Origin: an uncultured Microbacterium sp.
GTDB taxonomy: Bacteria > Actinomycetota > Actinomycetes > Actinomycetales > Microbacteriaceae
DNA length: 64,000 bases
Direction of reading: 5' to 3'
Assembly (NCBI RefSeq): GCF_945952435.1
Contig: NZ_CAMFHZ010000013.1
Coordinates: forward strand, 1-64,000
In this document: piece after piece, positions 1 to 8,850 of the stretch
How the letters are laid out: each line of letters starts with the position of its first letter
Numbering within the stretch: position 1 is the stretch's first letter
Position numbers and translations under genes: made by a program
Notes under the pieces: generated by a model
What the model saw: only the letters and a program-made list of their open reading frames with translations
Told to the model about the DNA's origin: nothing
Database searches by the model: none

Positions 1-821
<821 letters not shown>

Positions 822-986
822 CTCCTCACGGTATCAACCGGAGGCCGGAAGGCCCCGGCGCGACGTCGCGGGGCGAGACATCCCGCCCCGTTCCCCGGTC
901 CGGGGAAACCTGGGAATGTGCCCAGCACCTCATAACGGATCGGCATCGCGCTGTCCATCCCCCCGGGTTCGTCCAGGTGCGATCGC

Positions 987-992
987 TAACAT
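987..992 (+). promoter_or_regulatory. Candidate -10 hexamer TAACAT for the nucleotidyltransferase gene
   Basis: In the 238-bp gap between the divergent genes (822-1059), TAACAT lies about 68 nt before the GTG start. I see no convincing -35. The rest of the gap holds nothing else I recognise. Confidence 0.35.
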
Positions 993-1059
993 GCTCAACG
1001 GCACGAGGACGTGTCCCATCGGTGACATGACCGTGAACAAACGTGACAGGAGCAGTTCT

Positions 1060-1752
1060 GTGACTCTTCAGACCATCATTCTCGCTGCCGGGATGGGATC
1101 GCGCCTGGGGCGCTCCCTCCCGAAGCCGCTGACCGAGCTCAACGACGGACGCTCGATCATGCAGCAGCAGCACGACAACATCCACGCCGCCTTCGGCGAC
1201 GACGTGCGCATCACGACGATCGTCGGCTACCGCGCCGAGACCGTCATCGAGGCGTTCCCCGACGTGAACTACGTGCACAACGAGCGGTACGACGAGACCA
1301 ACACCTCGAAGAGCCTCCTGCGCGGACTCGCCGCGACCGGCCGCAAGGGCGTGCTGTGGATGAACGGCGACGTCGTGTTCGACCCGCGCATCCTCGGCCG
1401 GGCGATCGAGTTCATCGAGCGCGACCAGTCCTTCGTCACCGTCAACACCGCCAAGGTGAGCGACGAGGAGGTCAAGTACACGGTCGACGCCGAGGGCTTC
1501 ATCAAGGAACTGTCCAAGACGGTCGAGGGCGGGATCGGCGAGGCCGTCGGGATCAACTACATCTCCTCGCGCGACAAGCAGGCCTTCCTGCGCCAGCTGC
1601 AGCGGGTCGACGATCAGGACTACTTCGAGCGCGGCCTCGAGCTCGCGATCGTGGAGAACGGTCTGCGGCTCGAACCGATGGACATCTCGGACCTCTACGC
1701 GGTCGAGGTCGACTTCGCCGAGGACCTGGAACGGGCGAACCTCTTCGTCTGA
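1060..1752 (+). CDS. NTP transferase, phosphocholine/sugar-phosphate nucleotidyltransferase-like (LicC family)
   Basis: This 230-aa protein has the nucleotidyltransferase signature ILAAGMGSRLG at residues 7-17 with LPKPLTEL just after it. These are followed by a YDETNTSKSL segment (78-87) and the metal-binding MNGDVVF (101-107). A late EVDFAEDLERA resembles the acidic helix of LicC-type cytidylyltransferases. The family activates phosphocholine or sugar phosphates with CTP or UTP for polymer decoration; the substrate cannot be told from sequence. The start is GTG with AGGAG at 1048-1052, a 7-nt spacing. Its position a few kb from a GT2 and two CDP-glycerol transferase-like genes fits surface-polymer synthesis. 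Size (about 230-250 aa) is normal for the family. Confidence 0.8.
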   Translation: MTLQTIILAAGMGSRLGRSLPKPLTELNDGRSIMQQQHDNIHAAFGDDVRITTIVGYRAETVIEAFPDVNYVHNERYDETNTSKSLLRGLAATGRKGVLWMNGDVVFDPRILGRAIEFIERDQSFVTVNTAKVSDEEVKYTVDAEGFIKELSKTVEGGIGEAVGINYISSRDKQAFLRQLQRVDDQDYFERGLELAIVENGLRLEPMDISDLYAVEVDFAEDLERANLFV

Positions 1753-1769
1753 CGTCGGCGCACACCGAT

Positions 1770-1809
1770 CGAGAGCCCGTTCCGCGGATCGCCGCGGGAC
1801 GGGCTCTCG
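1770..1809 (+). terminator. Hairpin terminator after the nucleotidyltransferase gene
   Basis: Arms cgagagcccgt (1770-1780) and acgggctctcg (1799-1809) form an 11-bp perfect stem with a GC-rich, partly self-complementary centre, starting 18 nt after the stop codon. There is no clear T run. Confidence 0.65.
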
Positions 1810-1852
1810 GCGTTCCGGCATGTTCGCAGACGGGCGTCGTAGGCTCTGGCCT

Positions 1853-2830
1853 ATGGGCCGCAGAGATGAGAAGGTGCATCGGATCCATTCCCTGCCGGAG
1901 GACGCACCGTGGTCGGGAGCCGTCCCGCCGCAGGGCTCCTCCGAGCATCCGGCGATGATCCGCGGGCTGGATCGCGTGCTCGCCGTACAGCGCCCGCTCG
2001 TGCTCGCGCACATCCGCAGCATCCGCCTGCGCCACCCGCACGCCTCGCCGGCCGAGATCATCACCCTGTTGGAACGCCGCTATCTCGCCGCCGTGACGAC
2101 GGGCGGGGCGGCCGTCGGGGCGACGGCGGTGATCCCCGGCATCACGACGGGCGTCACCCTCGCCCTCTCCGGGGTCGAGACCGCCGGGTTCGTCGAGTCC
2201 ACGGCCCTCTTCGCGCAGTCCATCGCCGAGGTGCACGGCATCTCCGTGACGAACCCGGATCGGGCGCGGGCGCTCGTGATGACCCTCATGCTCGGCAAGG
2301 AAGGCGTCGATCTCATCCGCCAGCTCGCGGGACAGGCAGCGGGACAGGGGGTCGCGCGGTCGGCCTACTGGGGCGAGCTGATCACGAAGTCGCTGCCTCG
2401 TGCCGCGGTCGGACCGCTGGCCGACCGGCTGAAGGGCATGCTCATCAAGCACTTCGCCGGCGTCGGAGGCGCCTCGTTCCTCGGCAAGGCCCTTCCGTTC
2501 GGCGTCGGTGCGGTGATCGGCGGCGCCGGCAACCACGTGCTCGGCCGCCGCGTGCTGACGAGTTCGCGGAAGGCCTTCGGGACGCCCCCGCACCTGCTGC
2601 CCGCGGAGCTCGAGCCGGTGCCCGGTGCCGAGCGGATCGAGCGGCGCGTGCTGCGCGGCGCTCAGCTGGCGGGCTCGGCCGTCGCAGGGGCGGCCGGATC
2701 CGCGGCGCGCGGCGTCGGCGTCGTGGGACGACGAGCGAAGGACGTCGTCGCGCGCCGCAGGGGCGAGATCTCGGCGCCCGAGGCACCGGGACCGACCCCG
2801 CCTGCGGCGCCCCCGTCCGATCCCGCCTGA
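1853..2830 (+). CDS. Conserved hypothetical protein with Gly/Ala-rich hydrophobic core
   Basis: This is a 325-aa protein of unknown function. Residues about 75-130 are Gly/Ala/Val-rich and hydrophobic (TTGGAAVGATAVIPGITTG), as are segments near 195-230 (GGASFLGKALPFGVGAVIGGAG), suggesting membrane association or amphipathic glycine-zipper helices. A basic and Pro-rich tail follows after about residue 250. The pattern vaguely recalls EcsC-like proteins but I would not assign it. The start is chosen at ATG 1853 because TAGGCT (1840-1845) sits 7 nt upstream, the leaderless layout seen across this window. An in-frame ATG at 1820 is possible but has no ribosome site. Confidence 0.7.
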   Translation: MGRRDEKVHRIHSLPEDAPWSGAVPPQGSSEHPAMIRGLDRVLAVQRPLVLAHIRSIRLRHPHASPAEIITLLERRYLAAVTTGGAAVGATAVIPGITTGVTLALSGVETAGFVESTALFAQSIAEVHGISVTNPDRARALVMTLMLGKEGVDLIRQLAGQAAGQGVARSAYWGELITKSLPRAAVGPLADRLKGMLIKHFAGVGGASFLGKALPFGVGAVIGGAGNHVLGRRVLTSSRKAFGTPPHLLPAELEPVPGAERIERRVLRGAQLAGSAVAGAAGSAARGVGVVGRRAKDVVARRRGEISAPEAPGPTPPAAPPSDPA

Positions 2831-2933
2831 TCGTCCTGCACAGCACGACCGTGCGCCGATGTGCGCACAGGTTCCGTGTTCCCTGCCTGCGGCGGCGAGG
2901 GCGGCGTCCGGGACCGCCCCTAGCGTTGCGCGC

Positions 2934-3233
2934 ATGATCCTCTCCCCCGGACCGCCCGACGATCCCGATCCGTCGTATCCGGTGCCGTGGTCGGTCGATC
3001 GTCGCGACAGGGCGCACCCGGTCATCACCAATCGGGGCGGGACGAGCACCTTCGTCCGTGCGTTCGCCCGCACCACCCTCGACCCGGGGAGGACCATGCT
3101 GTGGGGACAGGTCGCCCCCGGTGACCAGCTCGAGGTCTGCCTGTGCGGCACCGACCTCGACGACGTGGTCGTCACGGTCGCCTGGTTCCGTACCGAGGAC
3201 GGCCTCGAGTACGTCTGGCGGTTCGTCGTCTGA
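2934..3233 (+). CDS. Small conserved hypothetical protein
   Basis: This 99-aa soluble protein has no recognised domain. The C-terminal half alternates hydrophobic and charged residues (DQLEVCLCGTDLDDVVVTVAW) like a beta-rich fold. The ATG lies 7 nt behind TAGCGT (2921-2926), so a leaderless start is likely. It is monocistronic, between a hypothetical gene and a glycosyltransferase with its own ribosome site. Function unknown. Confidence 0.65.
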   Translation: MILSPGPPDDPDPSYPVPWSVDRRDRAHPVITNRGGTSTFVRAFARTTLDPGRTMLWGQVAPGDQLEVCLCGTDLDDVVVTVAWFRTEDGLEYVWRFVV

Positions 3234-3296
3234 GCCGGCGGCGCGCCCGGACTCGCGTCCTGCGGGCATGGAGCCGGGACATGAAAGGATCGACGG

Positions 3297-4421
3297 GTGA
3301 CTCAGAGCGATCCCTCCTCCCGCGCGGAGGAGGCCGTGCCCCCCGGAGACGGCCCCGCGCCGGGCACCGGCGTGTCGTTCGTCATGCCGGTGCTCAACGA
3401 GCGCCGCTACCTCGAACACGCCGTGGCATCGGTCCTCGCGCAGGACGTCGGCGGTCCGACGGAACTGGTGCTGGCCCTCGGACCCTCGACGGACGGCACA
3501 ACCGAGCTCGCGATGCGGCTCGCGGCCGCGGAGCCGCGGCTACGGATCGTGCACAACCCGGCCGCGCACATCCCTGTCGGGCTGAACCTCGCGATCCTCG
3601 CGAGCACTCATCCGACGATCATCCGCGTGGACGCGCACTCCGAGCTCTCCCCCGGCTATGCACGGCGCGGGCTGGAGACTCTCGCTCGCACGGGTGCCGC
3701 CAACGTCGGCGGCGTGATGCGCGCCGACGGCCGCACGCCGTTCCAGGCGGCCGTCGCCCGTGCGTACAACTCGCCGGTCGGACTCGGGGGCGGCAGCTAT
3801 CACGGCGGCACCAGGGAGGGGCCCGCAGAATCCGCCTACCTCGGCGTCCTGCGCCGCGCCGTGCTCGACGAGGTCGGGCTGTTCGACGAGACGATCCGCC
3901 GTGGCGAAGACTGGGAGCTGAACCTGCGCATCCGTCGCGCCGGGCACACGGTCTGGTTCGATCCCGAGCTGTCCGTGACCTACTGGCCCCGGGAGAGCTG
4001 GATCCGCCTGGCGAGGCAGTTCCGCGCGACCGGCGCCTGGCGGGGCGAACTGGTGCGCCGATACGGTCGTCGCAACGGCGTGCGGTTCTTCGCTCCTCCG
4101 GCGCTCGTGCTGCTCGTCGCGCTCGCGCTCGTGATCGGCGTGCTCCAGGTCACCGGCGTGCTCTCCGGTCTCGGCGCGCTGATCGCGTCGCTCGTCTACG
4201 TTCCGCTGGCCGCCTACGCCCTGCTCGTCGCCGCGATGGCGCTCGCGCCGGGAAGACCCGCGGATCCGGTCCGCACACCGCGGGAGCGGATCTGGACGCT
4301 CGCGGTGCTGCCCACCATGCACCTGTCCTGGGGGCTGGGGTTCCTGGGCGGGATCCTCCGCGGCGCCGGCGACACCGTGGACGCGTCACGGCTCGGGACG
4401 CGCAACACGCCGCTCCCCTAG
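3297..4421 (+). CDS. Glycosyltransferase family 2, ExoA-like, membrane-anchored
   Basis: This 374-aa protein has the GT-A nucleotide-sugar fold at residues 26-230: the opening VSFVMPVLNERRYLE, a DXD-type VDAH at 111-114, and RRGEDWELNLRIRRAG (201-216), which matches the catalytic ED/QXXRW-like region of GT2 enzymes. Two to three transmembrane helices follow from about residue 268. The architecture matches ExoA-type succinoglycan glucosyltransferases, which extend an undecaprenyl- or membrane-linked glycan from the cytoplasmic face. The sugar donor is unknown. The GTG start has a GAAAGGA ribosome site about 8 nt upstream. It runs convergently into the CDP-glycerol transferase pair, ending 12 nt from it, which supports one surface-glycopolymer neighbourhood. 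Confidence 0.85.
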   Translation: MTQSDPSSRAEEAVPPGDGPAPGTGVSFVMPVLNERRYLEHAVASVLAQDVGGPTELVLALGPSTDGTTELAMRLAAAEPRLRIVHNPAAHIPVGLNLAILASTHPTIIRVDAHSELSPGYARRGLETLARTGAANVGGVMRADGRTPFQAAVARAYNSPVGLGGGSYHGGTREGPAESAYLGVLRRAVLDEVGLFDETIRRGEDWELNLRIRRAGHTVWFDPELSVTYWPRESWIRLARQFRATGAWRGELVRRYGRRNGVRFFAPPALVLLVALALVIGVLQVTGVLSGLGALIASLVYVPLAAYALLVAAMALAPGRPADPVRTPRERIWTLAVLPTMHLSWGLGFLGGILRGAGDTVDASRLGTRNTPLP

Positions 4422-4433
4422 TCGTCCAACGCC

Positions 4434-5888
4434 CTAGGCGTCCAACCAGCCGAGGTCGAGGATCCGGTCGACCACGCGTCGGGCGGCGCTCCCGTCGTCG
4501 CGACCGTTGAACTGGGCTTGCCAGGCGACGTACTTCGGCGCGTGCGCGGCGACCGCGGAGACGTCCTCGAGAGCGTGGACGAGCTCCTCCTGGGTCCGCA
4601 GCAGAGGACCGGGCGCTCGCGCGGCCAGGTCGAAGTAGAAGCCGCGCAGCTCGCCCCGGTAGTGCTCCAGGTCGGGGACGAGGAAGTACATCGGCTTGCC
4701 GGTCGCGCTGAAGTCGAACATCACCGAGGAGTAGTCGGTGATGAGGGCATCGGCGACGAGCAGCAGCTCCGCGGTGTCCGGGTAGCCGGTGACGTCGATC
4801 ACGCGAGCGCCCTCGTGGTCGCGTCCCGGGCGGATCGTCCTCGAGTGCCCGCGGACGAGGACCACCGCGTCCGCCGCCTTCGCCAGCGCATTCGGATCCA
4901 CGAAATCGACCATCTCGGACCGGTCGTCGCGCCAGGTCGGCGCATAGAGCAGCACACGCTCGGACGCGTCGATCCCGAGCGCCGAACGGATCGAGGCGGC
5001 GTCACCCGCCGTCAGGACGTCGTTGCGCGGATAGCCGTCGACCCAGACCGGGCGACGCAGGAAGGCGTAGGCCTTGCCGAGCACGCGAGCCGCGTACGGG
5101 TTCTGCGCGAGCAGCACGTCCCAGCGACGCGACTCGCGGATCACCGCGAGCCACCGCCGCGGATGGAAGCCCGCGCGGTGAAGGGCGAGCCGCTTGAGCG
5201 GTGTGCCGTGCCAGGTCTGCAGCACCCTCTGTCCCGCTTTGCGGACGAACCGCCGCCGCAACCAGTCGTTGACGACGAGAAGTCGCGCGTCCGCCCGCGC
5301 GCGCCACCACTCCGGGGAACCTTCGATCACGGCCACCGCGCCATCGGGGACGGGGACGGACAGGTCGACCACGCTCCAGTATCGCGTGACGTGGGGTGCC
5401 CGGCGGGCGAGCTCACGGTCGATCGCACCCGGATTGCAGCCGCTGGACTGCCCGTAGAACGACTCGAAGAAGACCGCGTTCTCGTTCGAGCCGGGCGAGG
5501 ACGCGTACCGGCTCTCCAGAGCGAGCCGTCCCTCGGCGCTCTCGTACGCCGGATCGATCGGCGGGGCGATACGGACGACACCCTCCCCGGCCGAGACGCG
5601 CAGCTCGGCGAGCGGCGTCGCCGCAAGCTCCACGTCGCGCAGGATCGCGCCGTCCGCGCGCACCGTGTAGTCCCCGCTCGGCAGCGGCAGGTCGGGGCCG
5701 CCCCAGCGGGAGACGTGCAGCGGCACGACCGCGTCCCAGGTCGGCGCGTCCCCGCCGTCGCCGGCGCCCGCGATGGTCGTCGCCGCGACCACGGCGCGCG
5801 GTCCGGCGAGCTCCACCTCCTGCGGGGTCGGTCCCGTACCCGTGATGAGCAGCGCCTGCTGCGCCTCGTCGACGCGGACGGTCGTCAT
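4434..5888 (-). CDS. CDP-glycerol:glycerophosphate glycerophosphotransferase family protein (TagF/TagB type)
   Basis: This 484-aa cytoplasmic or peripheral protein carries the family's motifs: FYGQSSGCNPGAI (144-156), TWHGTPLKRL (225-234), YAPTWRDD (315-322) and TDYSSVMFDF (384-393). The conserved His and Asp/Ser blocks bind the CDP-glycerol diphosphate and acceptor. Members transfer glycerol-phosphate, or in some polymers ribitol-phosphate, from the CDP-alcohol to a growing teichoic or capsule chain. An N-terminal region of about 120 residues lacks these motifs and may be a separate beta-rich module. Its ATG overlaps the stop of the upstream paralogue by 4 nt (ATGA), so the two are translated together. 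Substrate is inferred from family only. Confidence 0.85.
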   Translation of the reverse strand: MTTVRVDEAQQALLITGTGPTPQEVELAGPRAVVAATTIAGAGDGGDAPTWDAVVPLHVSRWGGPDLPLPSGDYTVRADGAILRDVELAATPLAELRVSAGEGVVRIAPPIDPAYESAEGRLALESRYASSPGSNENAVFFESFYGQSSGCNPGAIDRELARRAPHVTRYWSVVDLSVPVPDGAVAVIEGSPEWWRARADARLLVVNDWLRRRFVRKAGQRVLQTWHGTPLKRLALHRAGFHPRRWLAVIRESRRWDVLLAQNPYAARVLGKAYAFLRRPVWVDGYPRNDVLTAGDAASIRSALGIDASERVLLYAPTWRDDRSEMVDFVDPNALAKAADAVVLVRGHSRTIRPGRDHEGARVIDVTGYPDTAELLLVADALITDYSSVMFDFSATGKPMYFLVPDLEHYRGELRGFYFDLAARAPGPLLRTQEELVHALEDVSAVAAHAPKYVAWQAQFNGRDDGSAARRVVDRILDLGWLDA

Positions 5889-7132
5889 GCGATTCCCTTC
5901 GATCGGGTGCGTGCGGCGATCGCCGCGTAGACGCGCTCGGCGTTGCGTCCGTCGCGATGGGCGTGCACGCCCTCGCTCAACGCCCGGGAGCGCTCACGGC
6001 GTCGCGCGCTCTCCGCCTCGTCGGAGAGCGTCGCATGGAGCTGGGCGATCGCACTCGTCCAGTCCCGTGCAGCGTCCTGCCCCGCCACCTCGGCGTAGTG
6101 CCCGTAGAAGCCGCGGGTGAGCGCGTACAGCTCGGGGTCAGGGGCCAGGAACACCACGGGCAGCGGAAGAAGTCCCACGTCGTAGGCGAGCGAGGAGTAG
6201 TCGGTGACGAGCACGTCGACGGCGGGGAGCAGCGGGGTGATGTCCGCCACGAGCGCGGATCCGATGCTGCGCACGCGGTCGGTGTCCACCGGCGGCCGGT
6301 AGTCGCCCTCCCCCAGGGGATGCGAGCGCACGAGCAGCACGGCGTCGTCCCGTTCGAGGGTCTCGATGATCCGCGTCCACTCCGCCGCCGAGGGGACGGC
6401 GGGATCGGGCGCGCCGTCGCGCCAGGTGGGCGCATACAGCACGACCCTGGTCCCAGCCGGGATCGATCCGACCGCGACGTCGCGCAGTGCCACGGCGTGC
6501 GATCGACGTTCCTCTGCGTCCCCCGCCGACAGCACGTCGACCCGCGGTTCGCCGGTGACGAGCACCTGTTCGACGCCGAGCGCGAAGGCGGACTCGAGCC
6601 GGCCGCGCGCGCGATCCGAGGCGGCGGGAAGGACTCGGATCCGTCGCGTCTGTCCGCGATACAGCGCGCCGAGCAGACGCTGCACGGGGGTGAAGCGCGG
6701 CAGGATCCCGCTCTGCACGGTGGCCGGGGAGTCGAGACCGATCCGCTTGAGGGGGATGCCGTGCCACAGCTGCACGAGAAAGGCTCCCCCGGTCGCGTAG
6801 CGGTTCGCGTCCCCGAAGCCGTGGGTGACGACGACGACCCCGGCGCGCGCCGTGGCCCACCAGCCGCGCCACCCGTGTTTGGGGATCGAAGGGATGCCGA
6901 GGGCCAGCGCCTCTCGCTCCTCGCGCTCGGATCCGGTGAGCCAGACCGGTCGGACGCCGGCGGCCAGGGCGACCCGGTACAGGGCGAGGGCGCCGTCCCC
7001 GATGCCGGCTCCGCAGCCGATCACCCAACCGCTTCCGCGGGGGACGACGGCGGTGCCGAGGCGTCCGGCGAGGTAGAGCGGGATGCGCAGCAGCTTGCCG
7101 GCGTTGCCCGCACGAAAGGAGAAGGACGCCAC
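5885..7132 (-). CDS. Second CDP-glycerol glycerophosphotransferase-family protein
   Basis: This 415-aa paralogue of the downstream gene has HGIPLKRIG (124-132), YAPTWRDG (233-240) and TDYSSLAYDVG (310-320). It lacks the long N-terminal extension and is closer in size to TagB/TagF catalytic cores. An N-terminal hydrophobic/amphipathic segment (KLLRIPLYLAGRLGTAVV) may mediate membrane contact. In teichoic-acid systems one such enzyme primes the linkage unit and another polymerises, so two adjacent members fit a priming/extension split; this is inference. Start GTG 7132 is 6 nt after TAGGCT (plus-strand 7139-7144), a leaderless layout with no Shine-Dalgarno sequence. It is first gene of the two-gene operon. 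Confidence 0.85.
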   Translation of the reverse strand: MASFSFRAGNAGKLLRIPLYLAGRLGTAVVPRGSGWVIGCGAGIGDGALALYRVALAAGVRPVWLTGSEREEREALALGIPSIPKHGWRGWWATARAGVVVVTHGFGDANRYATGGAFLVQLWHGIPLKRIGLDSPATVQSGILPRFTPVQRLLGALYRGQTRRIRVLPAASDRARGRLESAFALGVEQVLVTGEPRVDVLSAGDAEERRSHAVALRDVAVGSIPAGTRVVLYAPTWRDGAPDPAVPSAAEWTRIIETLERDDAVLLVRSHPLGEGDYRPPVDTDRVRSIGSALVADITPLLPAVDVLVTDYSSLAYDVGLLPLPVVFLAPDPELYALTRGFYGHYAEVAGQDAARDWTSAIAQLHATLSDEAESARRRERSRALSEGVHAHRDGRNAERVYAAIAARTRSKGIA

Positions 7133-7243
7133 CCCGCGAGCCTACCCGTCGGCGGAGCCGACTGTCGCTGCGTGATGACGTCCCTCGTGGATCGGAGATC
7201 CGGGTTCGTCGGATCGGACGGCGTGCCGCCCGTGGTCAGACGG

Positions 7244-8752
7244 TCACTGGGAGAGCGTGCCCAGGGTGACCTTGACGTCCTGCTCCTGGCCGTTGCGCAC
7301 GATCGTCAGCGTCGCCGTGCTCCCGCCCGCGACCGAGCGCACCTGCGCCGTGAGGTCGCTCGCGTCGGTGATGGGGGTGCCGTTGAAACCGGTGACGATG
7401 TCGCCCTTCTGCAGGGCGGCGGCGGCGGCCGCGCCCCCGTTGCTCACCGAGGCGATCGCGGCTCCGACGACGCTCGCGCCCTTGAGGGAGCTCGCGTCCT
7501 GCACGGATGCCCCGAGCAGGCCGTGGGTGGCCTTGCCGTTGTCGATGATGTCCTGCGCGATGCGGTGCGCGATGTCGGACGGGATCGCGAAGCCGACGCC
7601 GATGTTGCCGCTCTGCCCCGAGGACGAGGAGGAGGATCCCGCGCTGGCGATGGCGACGTTCACGCCGATGAGCTTGCCGTCGCTGTCCACGAGCGCGCCG
7701 CCGGAGTTCCCTGGGTTGATGGCCGCGTCGGTCTGGATCACCGAGATCGAGATCGTCTCGGCCTGGCTGCTCGACGATCCCGAGCCGCGGCCGGGGATGT
7801 CGAACTGGAACGGCTGCTGGCCGTCGTTCGGCGTCTGCTGCTGCGAGTCGCCGCTGCCGTCGGAGGGAGCCGCGGAGGACTGGATCTGGATCGAGCGGTT
7901 GAGCGCGCTCACGATGCCGGTGGTGACCGAGTTCGACAGTCCCAGGGGGGCGCCGACGGCGACGGTCATCGAGCCGACGTTGACCTTCGAGGAGTCCGCG
8001 AACTCCATCGGGGTCAGATCGGAGCCGTCCTTGACCTTGATCACGGCCATGTCGTAGGTGGGATCGATCCCGACGACGGTCGCCGTCATGATCTTGCCGT
8101 CCGAGGTGGTCACGGTGATGGTCGGGTCGGCCACCTCGCCGTCGAGGGTCACGACGTGCGCGTTCGTGAGGATGTGACCCTGCTTGTCGAGGATGATTCC
8201 GGAGCCGGAACCGGCCGCACTGGATCCGGACACGTTGATCGTCACGACGGAGGGGACCGCCTTGGCCGCGATCGCGGTAGCCTCGGACACGGACTCGGGG
8301 TTGTTGACGGTGACCGTGCTCGGTCCGCTGACGCTCTTCGACGGCGACGAGGACGCGGCGAGCGAGTTGTAGCCGACCGCTCCGCCGATGCCGGCGATGC
8401 CGCCGACGAGGGCCGCCGCGATGACGATGGCCGCGACCTTGCCCCCGCCGATCCCGGAGCGGGTCTTGCGCTCCGCGGTCGCGGTGGGCGCGACGCCGAA
8501 GGCGGCGCCGGGGGCGGCGTGCGCGTGCTGGGGCGCGCCGGAGTGCGCCGACGGGCCGTAGCCCTGCGAGGCTGCGCCCTGCGGGGCAGCGGGGTCTGCG
8601 GGAACTCCGTAGCCGCCGGACGGCGGCAGGGGCTGCGTGGGGGCCGTGGCCGAGGCGTCTCCGGCGGCGGAGAAGTCGGGCGCGGCGGGAGTGGACGAGA
8701 ACGAGGGGGGCACGGAATGCCCGGCGTTCTGCTGCGGCGTCTGCTCGCTCAT
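7244..8752 (-). CDS. HtrA/DegP-type membrane serine protease with PDZ domain
   Basis: This 502-aa envelope protease has a Pro/Ala/Gln-rich cytoplasmic tail (1-100), one transmembrane helix (about 105-128), a trypsin-like domain and a C-terminal PDZ domain (about 405-495). The catalytic triad reads His199 (LTNAHVV), Asp234 (YDMAVIK) and Ser350 (NPGNSGGAL). A Ser/Gln/Gly-rich insertion at about 290-330 lies between Asp and Ser, longer than in most DegP proteins. The active domain faces outside the membrane and such proteases degrade misfolded secreted proteins. The ATG has AAGGAG about 5 nt upstream. It is divergent from the aminotransferase gene, separated by 98 bp. In M. tuberculosis, as I recall, an htrA gene is linked to sigE and tatB; here it is not. 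Confidence 0.93.
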   Translation of the reverse strand: MSEQTPQQNAGHSVPPSFSSTPAAPDFSAAGDASATAPTQPLPPSGGYGVPADPAAPQGAASQGYGPSAHSGAPQHAHAAPGAAFGVAPTATAERKTRSGIGGGKVAAIVIAAALVGGIAGIGGAVGYNSLAASSSPSKSVSGPSTVTVNNPESVSEATAIAAKAVPSVVTINVSGSSAAGSGSGIILDKQGHILTNAHVVTLDGEVADPTITVTTSDGKIMTATVVGIDPTYDMAVIKVKDGSDLTPMEFADSSKVNVGSMTVAVGAPLGLSNSVTTGIVSALNRSIQIQSSAAPSDGSGDSQQQTPNDGQQPFQFDIPGRGSGSSSSQAETISISVIQTDAAINPGNSGGALVDSDGKLIGVNVAIASAGSSSSSSGQSGNIGVGFAIPSDIAHRIAQDIIDNGKATHGLLGASVQDASSLKGASVVGAAIASVSNGGAAAAAALQKGDIVTGFNGTPITDASDLTAQVRSVAGGSTATLTIVRNGQEQDVKVTLGTLSQ

Positions 8753-8837
8753 TGTTGCTCCTTCGAACCTTGTTCCTCCACCTTGACCGCTGACTCTGTG
8801 ATTTTCCTATGCCCCCGGGGAGATTCGGCTAAGCCGT

Positions 8838-8843
8838 TACCCT
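8838..8843 (+). promoter_or_regulatory. -10 hexamer TACCCT, leaderless start of the aminotransferase gene
   Basis: TACCCT is 7 nt before the ATG at 8851, so the transcript is predicted to begin at or beside the start codon. It is the clearest example of the layout seen at many genes in this window. Confidence 0.6.
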
Positions 8844-8850
8844 GGGCCGC

